Source: Geosiphon pyriformis
Lineage: Eukaryota > Glomeromycota > Glomeromycetes > Archaeosporales > Geosiphonaceae
NCBI GenBank assembly: GCA_016748015.1
Contig: JAAOMT010000591.1
Span: forward strand, 915,996 to 979,995
Length of the DNA stretch: 64,000 bases
Direction: 5' to 3'
Positions 1 through 11,250 of the stretch are shown one piece after another. The notes beneath the pieces are model-generated. The model was not told where the DNA came from. It did not search any database and saw nothing but the letters and a program-made list of their open reading frames with translations. The position numbers and the translations under genes were made by a program. Every line of letters starts with the position of its first letter. Position 1 is the first letter of the stretch.

Positions 1-2886
1 AGCTCTGGTTGGTTTTATAGGACATACAAAAAGCTTATGATTCGGTTGGCTGGGAACACCTTGAAAAGAGTTTGGTCAGGATTAAGATGTGCAGCAAATT
101 TATTCAGTTTTTTGGCAGTATTCATAAGAATTGCACCAACTGTGTAATAACAGATTTCAGTTTGATGGATGGCTATCATGTGCATGATGGTCTGGATCAA
201 GGAGAGGTTTTTTCCCCACTTTTGTGGCATATATTTTACAACTCTCTATTGTGTAAAGTTAAGCATCAAAGAAGTGTGTATGGATATAAGTTGATTTCTC
301 ATTTTGTGTCCAAAAGTAGTCGTATCGAATCTCAGACTGGGCTATCTTCTTTTTTTGCTGCTGGTGCTTTTGTCGATGATACAATCTGAGTTGGTAGCAG
401 TCAAAATGCTACTCAACATATTCTCAATGTAGCTGGTGAATTTTTTCATATTAATGACATTTCAATCAATAATGACAAGACAGTGGCAATTCCCATCAAT
501 AGTAGGGTCAGCAATCTTTTTCTCTCCATTAGTGGCTTGCCGATTTCCATTACCAAAAGGGATGAATCTCATCAGTAATTGGGTATTTTTCTCTTGACTG
601 AGAGTCTTTCGAAGCCTAGTTTGGCTAAGACAAATTCAGATGTTTGTTTTTTTACTAATTTGGTCTTGAGAAAGGCGGTTTTAGATAAGCAATTTTTGTA
701 TCTGGTGTCAGCGGTTCTTCATCCTATAATCAGCTATAGAACACAGTTCAGCTTGGTTTCTGTTGGCATGTGCAACAAATGGGATGCTCTGGTTCACAAA
801 TGTTTGAAACTTAAATCTGGTCTCCTGCAGAATTTTTCTAGTGATACAATCCACCATCCTTCTTTTTATAGTTTAAAGTCCTTTTCATAGTGTCAGTTAG
901 AAAGTAAGATTGCTTTACTTATCAGTTTCGCAAACTTTATCAGGATTTTGGGGCATATGTTCAGTTACAGGTCTCATGACTTGCAAGTTTTGTGCTGGCA
1001 GCTTATCTATCTCTTGATCTTTCCTACTCGCATTTGTGTTAGTGTTTCTAATAATTTCTTGGCTGATGTGGTTTCTATTCTTCTTGACTGCAAACTGTTT
1101 TTGGGTGGTTCTTTGGCCAGTGTTTTCCAGTTTCATGGTGGGGTTCCTATGTCTGTTGTTCTTGGCGAGTTTTTGTTTTTCAAGTTTTTGCCATCCCTTC
1201 GGCGTTATGGTGTTGTCTTCGTGGACCAACTTCAGGATCGCCATAGTAATGTCTTTAGCTGGCTCACTTTTAAGCGATGGAAGAGGCTGGATCCTCATGG
1301 TCCAGTCTCTGAGTGGTTCGAACGTTCAATCAAGTTTCTTGTGGTCTCCCATTCTTCCCCCTCAGTTTTGGTTGGTGTTGGTCCTGTTAACATTTGTGGT
1401 TTTGATGATTTTGTGTCTGTATGTGATTGTCTCTCTTGGGTTAATGCTGATAGTTTGACTGTGTATACAGATGGGTCATTAAAAAATTTGGGCACAACTG
1501 GTTGTAAAGCTGGGACTGCTGTCTTTTTTGAGGACATTAACTTGGGTTTGGGTATTAGTGTTTGGGGTTTGGTATTATCTACTTTGGCAGAATTGCAGGC
1601 TATAGTATTGGCTCTGAAGTGTGTACCTGTGGCTTGCTCTGTTTGTTTGTTTTCAGACAGTCAGGCAGCCTTGGATGCTTGCATGTCAGAGGTTGACTTG
1701 GTGTATTCTAACTTTCACAATTGGTGCTGGGTCGAGTGCTGGCATATTAAGAATGTTATTTGCAGTAAAAATTTAAGAATTAGCTGGCACAAGGTTAAGA
1801 ATCACTCTGGTGTATTGGGAAATGATCGAGCTGACAGCATCACTAATGCTGCGACTTTCTATAATTGGTCTCTCTCTTCTCGTATTGATGAACAGTTTTT
1901 GTTGGTGGATAATAATATTGTGTCTGGTAATTCTAGACACTTTGTTTGAGATGTTTTTTATGCTGTTTGTCAGGCGCATTGGGAGGTTGGCTCCAGTTTT
2001 GAGTTTCTATCTAGAGTTTTGCACTTGGATGTTAATTGGCCTAGCTCTTTCAGGGTTTGGCATCCTGATTCACATATGACGACAGGTTTCACCAGCAAGT
2101 GCACCACTGATGTTCGTACTTACTTAATGAAGGCTTTGTACTGTCAGCTTCCCATGGCTGTTCGAAAGCGCGTTTATAATAGATGTTACCCAAGTGTTCT
2201 GTGTCTGTATTGTGGTGAGGTAGAAGTATCTGATCATGTGTTTTCTTGTGTAATTGATGATTCAGTTCGTCATTGGGTTTTGGAATCCTGTGTGTCTTCT
2301 TGGAAAGCAATTTCTGGTCTTTTCATCTCTTCTTCTAATGTATTACAGCTGCTGTTGACCTGTGTTTTAGATTTCTTGGTGTCTTCAGCTCTTTACAAGA
2401 GTTTTGTTTTCAGAGGATGGTTTCGGGAGGCTGTTTCTGTCTTCCATGATCCCAAGGTCACTGGTGTCAAGATTACTGATTTTGTATGCTCCTTTTGTGT
2501 TGCTTTTAGGGATAACATTTGGTTGGTCCATGCCAAGCATCATGCATACATAGAAAAGAATGGCCTGATCCCAGTGGATGATTTGGTTCCTGTCTTGGTT
2601 TCTGGTTTGGTTTCGAGGTTTTCAGGTGGTGTGGTTAAATTGCTTGGTATTGCTGAAGCTTTTGGCATCTGTTTTGGTTTTCACAAATCTTGTTTATTTT
2701 TCTTAGGTATTGATGACTCGGTGTTTGTTAATATAGATGTGTAGTGTTGTCCTGACTGGCTTGAGTGGCTGGTCACATGTAGAAAGTGCATGATTTGCAC
2801 TTAGTTTAGATTATTTCTTTGATGTATAGTTCTAAGTTGCATTTGGACTTCACTCGTTAAATAATAATAATAATAATAATAATAAA
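1..2886 (+). mobile_element. LINE (non-LTR retrotransposon) copy 1, 5' end outside window
   Basis: The element enters from the left edge and ends in a (TAA)n tail at about 2858-2886. It carries reverse transcriptase, RNase H and a C-terminal zinc-knuckle-like motif in that order, as expected of a non-LTR retrotransposon with a fused RNase H. The untranslated 3' end at 2750-2830 holds a short motif around a TGCATGATTTGCA hairpin. The same motif recurs at the end of copy 2 (4915-4985) and again at 46.5 kb. There are no LTRs. Confidence 0.9.
3..2744 (+). pseudogene. LINE ORF2-like reverse transcriptase/RNase H, broken by stops
   Basis: A single reading frame runs the whole length. Reverse transcriptase is visible as DIQKAYDSV (from 21), GLDQGEVFSPLLW (about 190-230) and FVDDT (the catalytic F/YxDD box, about 370-385). 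RNase H follows at about 1465-1850 with YTDGS, the E of LAELQA, FSDSQAALDA and GNDRAD, which are the four acidic positions of the family. A CX2CX7HX3C motif lies near 2205-2255. In-frame stops occur at 18, 387, 576, 888 and 1947, but I see no frameshift. The stops at 18 (expected Gln), 387 and 1947 (expected Trp) fit single C-to-T or G-to-A changes. The one at 576 replaces an expected Tyr and is a transversion. It is not expected to give a working protein. Confidence 0.88.
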
Positions 2887-3373
2887 TTTGTTTATTTAGT
2901 CAATATATTAACATATTGTATTTATTTTCAAAAACATTAAAATAACTTTTAACTTTTAACTAAATAATAAAAATAATATTATTTTTTATAATATTTATAA
3001 TATATTGTTATTTAATTTAAAATAATTGTAAAAATTCAGTAATAATAAATCTAATTTAATTATATAAGTATTTATAACTGCTTAATTATTTGAATATATA
3101 ATTATATTTTTAAATAATAAAATATACTTTAATGTCAAAATAATAATTTAAAGTTCAACTAATATTAAAAAAACAAACCAAAAACCAAAATATCAATACC
3201 AAATTTTATATTAACAAAATATATTAATGTTTATTTGTAATTTTAAGTACTATAATACTTTAAAAAATTATTTATATATATTTTAATCAAATTTAAATTC
3301 ACATTTTTTAAACAGTTATAAACAATAGCAAATTTATTTGAAAAGTATATATTTCAAAAATAATATTATTATT
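2887..3373. other. AT-rich spacer between the two LINE copies
   Basis: Very AT-rich sequence without an open frame or recognisable motif. Confidence 0.7.
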
Positions 3374-5067
3374 TGTGGATCAGCTGTGAGACTGAAATGG
3401 GGCTGTTTTCGAATGGAAGATCTTCAAACAATGGAAGCGGTTGGACTCACGTGGTCCGGTTCCTGTTTGGTTTGAGTTGTCTGTTTGTTTTCTCGATGAT
3501 ATGTCTTCTCTTCCTGTCTGTTCTATGCTTTTGGCTGGTAACGCCTCTTCAGATGTTCTTCAGTCTCATGAGTTTGGTATCATTGGTGCCAGTTTGTTCG
3601 ATTCCGATGTTGGTTATCTTTCCATTTATACAGATGGATCTCTAAGTAATTTAGAAACAGTCGATATAAAAGCTAGAGCTGCTGTTTTCTTTGAGGACAT
3701 TGGTATGAGTTTGGGTGTAGGGGTATCTGGTTTGATGTCTTCTACCTTAATGGAACTGAAGGCCATTGCTCTGGCGCTCGAATGTGTCCCTTCTTTTTGC
3801 TTAATCGACTTGTTCTCGGACAGTCAGGCTGCTTTGGATGCTTGCAAGTTGGAGATGGAATTGGTTTGCCTGGATTTTAAGAATCGGTGTTGGATTGAAT
3901 GCCGTCATATTGTGAATATTATTCGTCATAAGAATTTAAAAGTTAATTGGTGTAAGGTCAAAGGACACTCAGGGGTTTCAGGCAATGAACGGGCTAATAA
4001 GTTGGCCAAAACTGCGGCTCTCTCTGGTTGGCATCTGCCCCATTCTGTCAACAAATGCTATCTTAAAGGTGGTGGTACACCCATTTCTGGTAATTCTAGG
4101 CATTTTGTTTGGGATGTTTTTCGGTCTGTTCATTATGCGCATTGGGAAATCAGTTGTGGTACTGGGGTGGTGGCAGGTAGTCTGCATACAGATATTGATT
4201 GGTTTAAGTTGTCACTGGTTTGGCATCTGGATTCTCACATGGCTGCTGGCTTCACTAGCAAGCGGACAGCTGGTTTCTAGACTTATTTTATGAAAGCATT
4301 GCATCATCGGCTCCCTGTCACCATGCGTAAGTGGCTTTATAATAAGCACTACCCTAGTGTGGTGTGTTTGTTCTACGGTGATGTTGAGATCTCAGACCAT
4401 GCTTTTTCTTGTCCATTTGATGCCAATGGTCATGTTTGGTTGTTGAATGCTCATACAGCAGTTTGGGGTGTGTACTCCAGTCTGGCTTATTCTTCCTCAG
4501 GTGTCTCGCAGCTGTTGTCCACTTGTGTGTCTAATGTTTCAGTTGGTACTGCTCTGTGCAAGGGTTTTGTTTTCAAAGATTGGTTTCATGAGTCTGTTTT
4601 TGTCTTCAAGGATTTCAGGAAAGCAAGTCAGAACATTGTGGCCTTTGTGCATGAGTTCAGCTTGGCTTTTTGAAAAGACATTTGATTGGTTCGTGCCAAG
4701 TACCACGCATTCATGAAAAAAAATGGGCTTATTCCGTGCAATGGGTCTGCTTCTGTCCCAATTTCTGGGCTTTCTTTAAGGCTGTCATCTGGCATGACCC
4801 AGCTGCTGGGTATTGCTGAGGCGATTGGTGTTGGTTTTGGATTCTGTAAGTCTTGTTTGTTTTTTTCAGGCATAAGAGGTGAGGTCTTTGTTCATATAGG
4901 TGCTTAGTGTTGTCCTGATTGGCCCGAATGGCTGGTCACATGTAGATATTGCATGATTCACACCTAGTTTAGATCATTTGTATGATGTATTGTACTAGGC
5001 AATGTTTGGACTTCGCTTGTTAAATATTTAAAAAAAAAAATAATAATAATAATATTATTATTATTAA
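3374..5067 (+). mobile_element. LINE copy 2, 5'-truncated
   Basis: This second LINE has the same orientation as copy 1 and is homologous to it from about copy-1 position 1240 onward. It therefore begins within the region just before RNase H, the usual outcome of incomplete target-primed reverse transcription. It ends in an A run followed by TAA repeats at 5021-5067. The 3' untranslated motif (GGCTGGTCACATGTAG, 4922-4937) matches copy 1. Confidence 0.88.
3396..4906 (+). pseudogene. LINE RNase H and C-terminal domain remnant
   Basis: The frame opens after a TGA at 3393 with a stretch matching copy 1 (TFKRWKRLDPHGP in copy 1, IFKQWKRLDSRGP here). RNase H is complete, with YTDGS (about 3630), LMELKA, FSDSQAALDAC and KGHSGVSGNERA. 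In the C-terminal zinc-knuckle-like motif the second Cys is changed to Tyr (CLFYG). Stops at 4278, 4671 and 4683 break the frame. The last replaces the Trp seen in copy 1 (IWLV). All segments stay in one frame, so decay has been by substitution rather than indels. Confidence 0.85.
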
Positions 5068-5802
5068 AAACTATATTAAAGCCAACAAATTTTTTTATGT
5101 TAATAAAATTAATTACTAATATAAATTATCTAAAAACAAATTTTTTGAAATTCAATTTTTTTTAATATTAAAAACATTTTTAATTAAAGCAAAATTTATT
5201 TTTATTTAACAGTCAATTAATAAAAACTGTATTAAATTTCTTTAATAAAGATATTATATTATAAAAAACTAAAACACCAAATATATTAAATATAAAAATA
5301 CTCTCAATAAAACAAAATATACTGAATAAATTATTTGTAAAAGAAATATGATAATCTAAAAAAATTTTGATTTTTAAGATTATAATAGCTATTTAAATGC
5401 TTAGCTTAATACTTATAAGTTTAAAAAACATTAATTAAACAAATAACCAAAAATAGTAACAATATTTAAAAAATTATTACAAAAGCTATTTTATTTTGTT
5501 TATAACTATTTAAAAAATTTTAATTTATACAAAAATAAGTAATATAAAACTGTTAAAACTAAATAAAAAAGACTGTTTATTATAATATTATATTAAAAAA
5601 AAATTTAATATCTGAATAATTTTGGTCAAACTAAACTTAAACAAATTTTTTATAAATAAAAAAAAACTTAAGTATCTGTAAGATTCATTTTTTTTGGCAA
5701 CAAAAATAAATAAACCATTAATATATAAAAAAACCTTATAAATTTTCTAATTAATAAAAATGATTACAATTTTGTTATTATTAATTGAAATATTATTAAA
5801 TA
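5068..5802. other. AT-rich intergenic stretch
   Basis: About 730 bases of A/T-dominated sequence with poly-A and poly-T runs. No gene, RNA or repeat boundary is recognised until the transposon terminus at 5803. Confidence 0.7.
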
Positions 5803-5803
5803 G

Positions 5804-5880
5804 AACTCCCGTGAATAAGCAACCCCCTACATCATCAATTTTGGATCGATTTTTTAGGGGGGTTGCTTATTTACGAGACT
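5804..5880. repeat. terminal hairpin of the plus transposon copy
   Basis: Arm 5804-5830 (AACTCCCGTGAATAAGCAAC then CCCC) pairs with 5855-5880 (TAGGGGGGTTGCTTATTTAC and on). The loop is about 24 bases. The same structure is present at the opposite end, 8194-8272. Confidence 0.85.
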
Positions 5881-6098
5881 TTTTGAATACTTAATGCCTA
5901 TTGGTCCAATGGTTAAATTATTCACTGTGCATATATCTATTACGAATTTCAATCGCGTCGCTAATTTATTGACCATCTGGTTGAGCTATTTCGTTGGTAT
6001 TTGAAGCTGATATTTCGATTATTATAAATGTGGTGAAATAGATACTTGTGTGAAATGCAACAACACAAAAATAATACCTTTGGATGAGGCATGATTTC

Positions 6099-6260
6099 NN
6101 NNNNNNNNNNNNNNNNNNNNNNNNNNNNNNNNNNNNNNNNNNNNNNNNNNNNNNNNNNNNNNNNNNNNNNNNNNNNNNNNNNNNNNNNNNNNNNNNNNNN
6201 NNNNNNNNNNNNNNNNNNNNNNNNNNNNNNNNNNNNNNNNNNNNNNNNNNNNNNNNNNNN
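6099..6260. other. assembly gap (162 N)
   Basis: 162 consecutive N. In the inverted partner copy the matching interval is 7572-7976, which is 405 bases, so either the gap length is an estimate or this arm carries a deletion. Confidence 0.97.
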
Positions 6261-6694
6261 GAAACTCCCATTTATTTTGACATGGCAGGTTCTACTACAA
6301 TCAATGTAAAAGGAGCCAAAACTATTCAAATTCGAACAACTGGTAATGACAAAAATTGGTTTACTTGTGTCTTGGCTATAACAGCAGATGGCAGCAAACT
6401 CCCTCCTATGATAATTTTCAAAGGTGTACGAACTCCTCCTAATCTTCCCAAAGGCATTGTCGTATATATGCATGAAAAAGCTTGAATAGATGAATATTTG
6501 ATGTGTGAATGGATAGATCAAATTTGGAACAAACGTCCTGGAATATCAACAGCATCCAAACCTACCTCTTTACTTGTTATGGATTCATTTGAAGGGCACA
6601 AAACTGAATTAGTATGCCAAAAATGCAATGTTAATAATACTCATGTGGCAATTATTCCTGGCAGTTTAATATCAATTATTCAATCTTTGGATGT
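6261..6694 (+). pseudogene. DDE_1 (pogo/Tigger-type) transposase fragment
   Basis: The sequence begins at ETPIYFDM, just after the N gap, and carries two of the three catalytic regions: LLVMDSFEGH (second Asp) and SIIQSLD (third Asp). The first Asp (in NMDETP) lies in the gap. A TGA at 6483 replaces the Trp of a conserved KxWxDE stretch, and the same stop is present in the minus copy. The fragment ends with the element at about 6694. Assignment to the pogo/CENP-B-like DDE_1 family rests on the spacing and wording of these motifs. Confidence 0.85.
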
Positions 6695-6813
6695 ACTGTA
6701 AACTCCCGTGAATAAGCAATCCCTGTGAATAAGCAACCCTCCCTCTTTAAGTCTAAAAGTCTTAGAAAAGTTGAATAAACAACCCCTTTAGATATACCAA
6801 AATAATTTTTTAT

Positions 6814-7740
6814 TTATTTATCTAATTCTAATTCTTCAGCAGAAATATTATCTTCATTTACTATTTCATTTAAATCATCAATTTAATTACTAATTTCTGT
6901 ATCAGAACTATATAATAAATCATTCTCAGTTCCATCTAATGCATTAGAAATTCCACATTTTTTAAATGATTTAATAATCATTTCTAAAGGAATATCTTTC
7001 CATACCTCTAAAATCCACTGGCAAATCAAATTATATTGTTTTTTAAATTTCCACCTTTAGTCAATTGAAAATCTCCATGACTCATCCATAATCGCCATTT
7101 TTCTCTCAATCTGTCTTTAAATGGTTTGTTTATACATACATCCAAAGATTGAATAATTGATATTAAACTGCCAGGAATAATTGCCACATGAGTATTATTA
7201 ACATTGCATTTTTGGCATACTAATTCAGTTTTGTGCCCTTCAAATGAATCCATAACAAGTAAAGAGGTAGGTTTGGATGCTGTTGATATTCCAGGACGTT
7301 TGTTCCAAATTTGATCTATCTATTCACACATCAAATATTCATCTATTCAAGCTTTTTCATGCATATATACGACAATGCCTTTGGGAAGATTAGGAGGAGT
7401 TCGTACACCTTTGAAAATTATCATAGGAGGGAGTTTGCTGCCATCTGCTGTTATAGCCAAGACACAAGTAAACCAATTTTTGTCATTACCAGTTGTTCGA
7501 ATTTGAATAGTTTTGGCTCCTTTTACATTGATTGTAGTAGAACCTGCCATGTCAAAATAAATGGGAGTTTCATCCATATTGACTATTTGAGAAAGATTGT
7601 ACTGGTATGCTAGTCGAGATCAGATTATAAATCTTTGAAATTCGATGATTTTTTCATTCAAATCGTTGCCTAATGGCACTAAAGCAGTCGAAATTCTTCT
7701 TGATAATTCCGCTACAGTAATTTAATGGGAACAAGTGCCA
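6814..7740 (-). pseudogene. DDE_1 (pogo/Tigger-type) transposase, decayed
   Basis: On the minus strand the core reads NMDETPIYFDM (about 7580-7547), then LLVMDSFEGH (about 7260), then SIIQSLDVCINKPFKD (about 7160), giving the D-D-D triad of the pogo/CENP-B-like DDE_1 family. The C-terminal part (EVWKDIPLEM, IKSFKKCGIS) runs to a stop at 6814-6816. Damage includes a TGA at about 7630, a TGA shared with the plus copy near 7348, a TAG unique to this copy near 7324 (the plus copy has TGG), and a one-base frame change in an A run near 7037. It is inferred non-autonomous. Confidence 0.85.
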
Positions 7741-8193
7741 AAAATTAGACGAATATATCAAATCACATGTTTAGAATACAAAGAGCTTACGTGATCACAA
7801 ATGAGAAATCCTTTGGAATTAATATAGTATATTGATCAAATAGAGATTTGTTAAGATTCTGAGTCTCATAATAATAGTATCCAATTTCCAATTCGAAACT
7901 CGACTTGATAATTTTTGCTACAATGAACCCAAGTTTCTTAAGATCAACATTACAAGTGCTACAGTATATACTGCTCGAAATCATGCCTCATCCAAAGGTA
8001 TTATTTTTGTGTTGTTGCATTTCACACAAGTATCTATTTCACCACATTTATAATAATCGAAATATCAGCTTCAAATACCAACGAAATAGCTCAACCAGAT
8101 GGTCAATAAATTAGCGACGCGATTGAAATTCGTAATAGATATATGCACAGTGAATAATTTAACCATTGGACCAATAGGCATTAAGTATTCAAA

Positions 8194-8272
8194 AAGTCTC
8201 GTAAATAAGCAACCCCCCTAAAAAATCGATCCAAAATTGATGATGTAGGGGGTTGCTTATTCACGGGAGTTT
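8194..8272. repeat. terminal hairpin of the minus transposon copy
   Basis: AGTCTCGTAAATAAGCAACC (from 8195) pairs with GGTTGCTTATTCACGGGAGT (8251-8270). It is the mirror image of the hairpin at 5804-5880. Confidence 0.83.
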
Positions 8273-8349
8273 ATGGTATATACTTTTTTTATACATCTTT
8301 TACCACATTATATTTTTAGTGCTATTTTTTAACCAGTTAATTTAACAAA

Positions 8350-8462
8350 GTAAAAAAATAAAAATAAAAAATTAGTATTTTGTTAATAGCTATAATTAAG
8401 AGCTATTGGTAAATAATAAAGTTAAGTTTATGTTATTGGTATCTGTTATTAGTCTAGGTTAA
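8350..8462 (-). repeat. short LTR-A fragment
   Basis: TTGTTAATAGCTATAATTAA (about 8381-8400) and its AAATAAAA-rich flank match the gypsy LTR family A found at 27.8-27.9 kb and 34.2-34.3 kb in the same orientation. Only about 110 bases are recognisable, so this is an isolated LTR scrap. The rest of 8273-8868 holds nothing further that I can name apart from the presumed MED7 promoter. Confidence 0.6.
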
Positions 8463-8868
8463 AAAAGTTCAAAACTTTACTTGAAAAAATTTATTGGATA
8501 TTCAGATTGTTTTAATATAAATAATTCAAAAGAATTTTATATACGATAATACGCATAAAAAAATTAAAAATGAAAACTGGTAGTTTCACAGGTAAACACA
8601 GTTCTGAAGAAATAGTTACAAGCACGGATTTTAAAAAAAACTCCAAGAATGACGACCTCTTTTCTTTAATTAATTTTTATTAGTAATTTTAATTTTCTAA
8701 GTATTTCAGATATTAAATATCATCCTTTTTTTAAACAATATAATAATACTACCTTTTATAAATTCTTATTTTGATTGCTATGTCAAAATTTGGAAGTTTT
8801 CACACGATCTTGTATCACTGTTTAACTAAAATAATGTGCTTTTAGTTATTTTCTCTTCTCTTCATGTT

Positions 8869-10033
8869 ATGGCTTCTTCTGTCCCTGATCCACCAAGCTT
8901 CTTCGTCCGTTACTCTGAAGAGAACCTCGCTCTTCTCGAACAGCTAAAAAAATACAAAGGAACCAAGGAAGAGGCTCTCAATGCTTTCAAAGCAGCATTA
9001 CCAACCGAGTTTGACATCTTTGATTTGGAACCACCTAAACCCATTCCTCAAGGGAATTACGAACTATTTGGGATTACTTGGCAGGTTCATAAAATTTGTA
9101 TTTCATTGAAGAAATTCATAAAGAGTTCTCGTTGTGATGAAAAGTCCCCAAACATTGACTTTAGGTCATTTCACAAAATGCCACTATCAAAGATACTCAG
9201 GAGGGACCCACGCAATTGTTTCCAGAAGGGGAATTTGGTATATTGATTATTTGATTCACATTTTAAGTTCTCAAATTACATAATGTTAATTTCTTTTCAT
9301 GATTTAAGATCGAGTTGACGAGCTACAGAGGCTCAAAGGCCTACTCCTTGAAAAATTTTGTGACTTGCTTGGTTTTCTCGCTGCCGATCCATTTGACTCC
9401 AACGTAAGGTCATCCATATTGCTTCGAAATCAAGTTTAGATAGTTCATCAGCGTTGCTCACGAATAGGAAACCGAGAAGATATCCGAGGAATTAAAGAAT
9501 ATATTCATGAATATAAAACAATTGCTCAACGAATATCGTCCACACCTGGTAGAGTAGGAAATTATTTTTGTCGATTAATGGTTTGGAGTTGGGTCTCTTT
9601 TAATGATTCCTCTCTTTATAGTCACGTGAAATTTTAAAGTTGCTGATGGAACAGCAATTGAAAGAGAGAAAACAAGCTACAGCGGAAGCAAGAAGGTGAA
9701 CTTAAAAAAAATTATTGACCGACTTGATTCGCATTTTTTTAATCCCTCTTTTCTCCTTTACTATAGACGATGTTTTCAACTAACTCAAATGTTAGAAGCG
9801 GTAAAATATAAATGGCAATTGATGGATGAGACCAAAATTCATATAGTATGTAGTTTTTGAATATTCGGGTCTTTGTTCAGGAAATTTTTTTTTTACTAAA
9901 CTTTCTCTTACAGACAGATGACATCCCCGTTGGACAATTCCCAAATAAATTTCCACAAAATTCCCCTTCTACCTCTTATAATTTAACTCCTGAAACGACA
10001 AATCAAATGCTTCAGATAATTGATTCAATATAA
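8869..10033 (+). CDS. MED7: Mediator complex subunit 7
   Basis: MED7 is a middle-module subunit of the Mediator coactivator that bridges transcription factors and RNA polymerase II in the nucleus. Seven exons: 8869-9084, 9201-9237, 9309-9403, 9468-9548, 9622-9695, 9767-9845, 9914-10033, giving 233 aa, close to the usual MED7 size. The N-terminus has the family's proline-rich PPSFFVRYSEENLALLEQL and the YELFG motif. Then come VDELQRLKGLLLEKFCDLL, NIKQLLNEYRPH (the strongest signature) and the SREILKLLMEQQLKERK helix. All exon joins are in frame with GT-AG sites. The acceptor of exon 2 is the least certain, since a nearby AG (9190) gives the wrong frame. The start is the ATG before ASSVPDPP. 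A GTG-initiated upstream extension was rejected. Confidence 0.93.
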
Positions 10034-10266
10034 AGAGATTTGATCATGCTAAGTTCATCGGATATTTCGTTCTTTGCAATTATAGAAATTTACTGCTTTG
10101 CTTTTCGGATTAATTTGAAATATATTGTATGTATATTCTTCAACCTGCAAATTAAATTTTAAGAAATTGTCAGAGGTGTGTAAACAGTTACTACTTAATT
10201 GATGAAAAAAAAATACTTGGAATTTTACTTGGTTGCCCTTTATGAAAAACTCGAGGCATCAGGTTT
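10034..10266. other. 3' intergenic spacer MED7/VMA21 (convergent)
   Basis: About 230 bases between two converging genes, AT-rich. It presumably carries both 3' untranslated regions. No structure is recognised. Confidence 0.6.
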
Positions 10267-10700
10267 TCACTCTTTCTTTTTTCGAACCGTTTCTGTATCT
10301 TCCATAAACGCGCTGATGATGAAGGAAATCACAACCAAATTTGCGATTGCAGCAGAAGCTATGGCGGCTTTAGTTGTATTGTTATCACCTTTTGTCCAAA
10401 GATTAAAAAAAAAAAACTCATTTAGATTCCTGTTGAGCAGTAAAAAAGTATATTGCCAACCTTGAAAATAATAACTGGCAGATAGAAAGTAGGTTGCTAT
10501 AGGCAGGGTAATCATCAGAGCTGTGTGTATATAAAGTTTAAATAAGACCGCTCTTAAATGAGAAAAAAGCTGGTTTGGGTAATAAATCAAGAGATAAGGA
10601 TAAAGAGAAAGTCTTAATTTCGACCAACAAGTTTCACCAACCTAGGCACTTCGGCGCCTCCTCGAACCTGACCAACGCCGGTTGGAGAAGCGGCCGACAT
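10267..10700 (-). CDS. VMA21: V-ATPase assembly integral membrane protein Vma21
   Basis: Vma21 is an ER membrane chaperone needed to assemble the Vo sector of the vacuolar H+-ATPase. Three exons on the minus strand: 10700-10638, 10569-10461, 10388-10267 (97 aa). The two membrane segments are clear: HTALMITLPIATYFLSASYY and AAIASAAIANLVVISFIISA, joined by a short lumenal loop with NNTT, as in the family. The C-terminus is charged (VRKKKE). Exon 1 (MSAASPTGVGQVRG) is inferred from phase-compatible splice sites and is weakly conserved in the family, so the start is less certain than the membrane core. Confidence 0.87.
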
Positions 10701-11250
10701 TTTAGGAAAATTTTGGTTTTCTGTTGGTACAGAACGAGAAATGTAGCATCAAAATTTGAACCGATTTTCACTGTGACTAATTATCTTACTGCTAGGTGTG
10801 AGAACATAAAAGGTTTCAGTTATTTGATTCATCACAAAAGTTTGTCACTGCCATATGAAAACTTCAAGCGTGAAATTAATAAATTAATGATAGTCAATGT
10901 TTCATATTTTATTTTTGAAAAGTAAAAACTTTTTATATAACATGAATAATTTATCAAGAAAAATTTCCAACATTTTCATTTAATTGCGACCTAACGATCA
11001 AATGAGCACCCGTTAATTAGTAGCTTTAAATGCACTTGCTCATCGGTAAAAGAGGGGATGAGTTAGTTTAAAAATTAGTAGCTTTGCAGAAACATAATCA
11101 AAACCCTCTGGATGACGTGAGAACGGCTATTCCGTATTTCAGGGGAAAGATCTCAAGGTATGCGATGAGAATGGGATCTCATTTTCGCTGTAAATGTTTG
11201 GATAGGAATATCTTATCTCAAGAGAATAAGAAAACTTATAGCTGTGGATC
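10701..11250. other. intergenic VMA21/SNU23
   Basis: Upstream region of VMA21 and downstream region of SNU23, both on the minus strand. AATTAGTAGCTTT occurs twice (near 11015 and 11073). No gene is seen. Confidence 0.6.

Larger units (their letters stand above)
5803..6694 (+). mobile_element. pogo-type DNA transposon, plus copy, 3'-truncated, with gap
   Basis: The left end begins GAACTCCCGTGAATAAGC and folds back on 5855-5880 as a hairpin. From 5804 to 6098 it is the reverse complement of 7977-8272. From 6261 to 6692 it is the near-perfect reverse complement of 7140-7571. An N gap (6099-6260) interrupts it. The copy stops abruptly in the transposase at GGATGT (6693), where the neighbouring minus copy begins a few bases later. 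Its 3' terminal repeat is absent. Confidence 0.82.
6700..8272 (-). mobile_element. pogo-type DNA transposon, minus copy, both ends present
   Basis: About 1.57 kb, reading right to left. The 5' end at 8272 is the inverted match of 5804, and the 3' end at 6700 carries AAACTCCCGTGAATAAGC. Just inside the 3' end the motif repeats as CCCTGTGAATAAGCAACCC (6721-6739). TA-containing sequence flanks both outer ends of the pair, compatible with the TA target preference of the pogo group, but an exact duplication cannot be defined. Confidence 0.82.

Noticed and set aside
948-1949. Long plus-strand open frame as an ordinary protein-coding gene
   Set aside because: It is the RNase H part of the LINE, in frame with the broken pieces on both sides.
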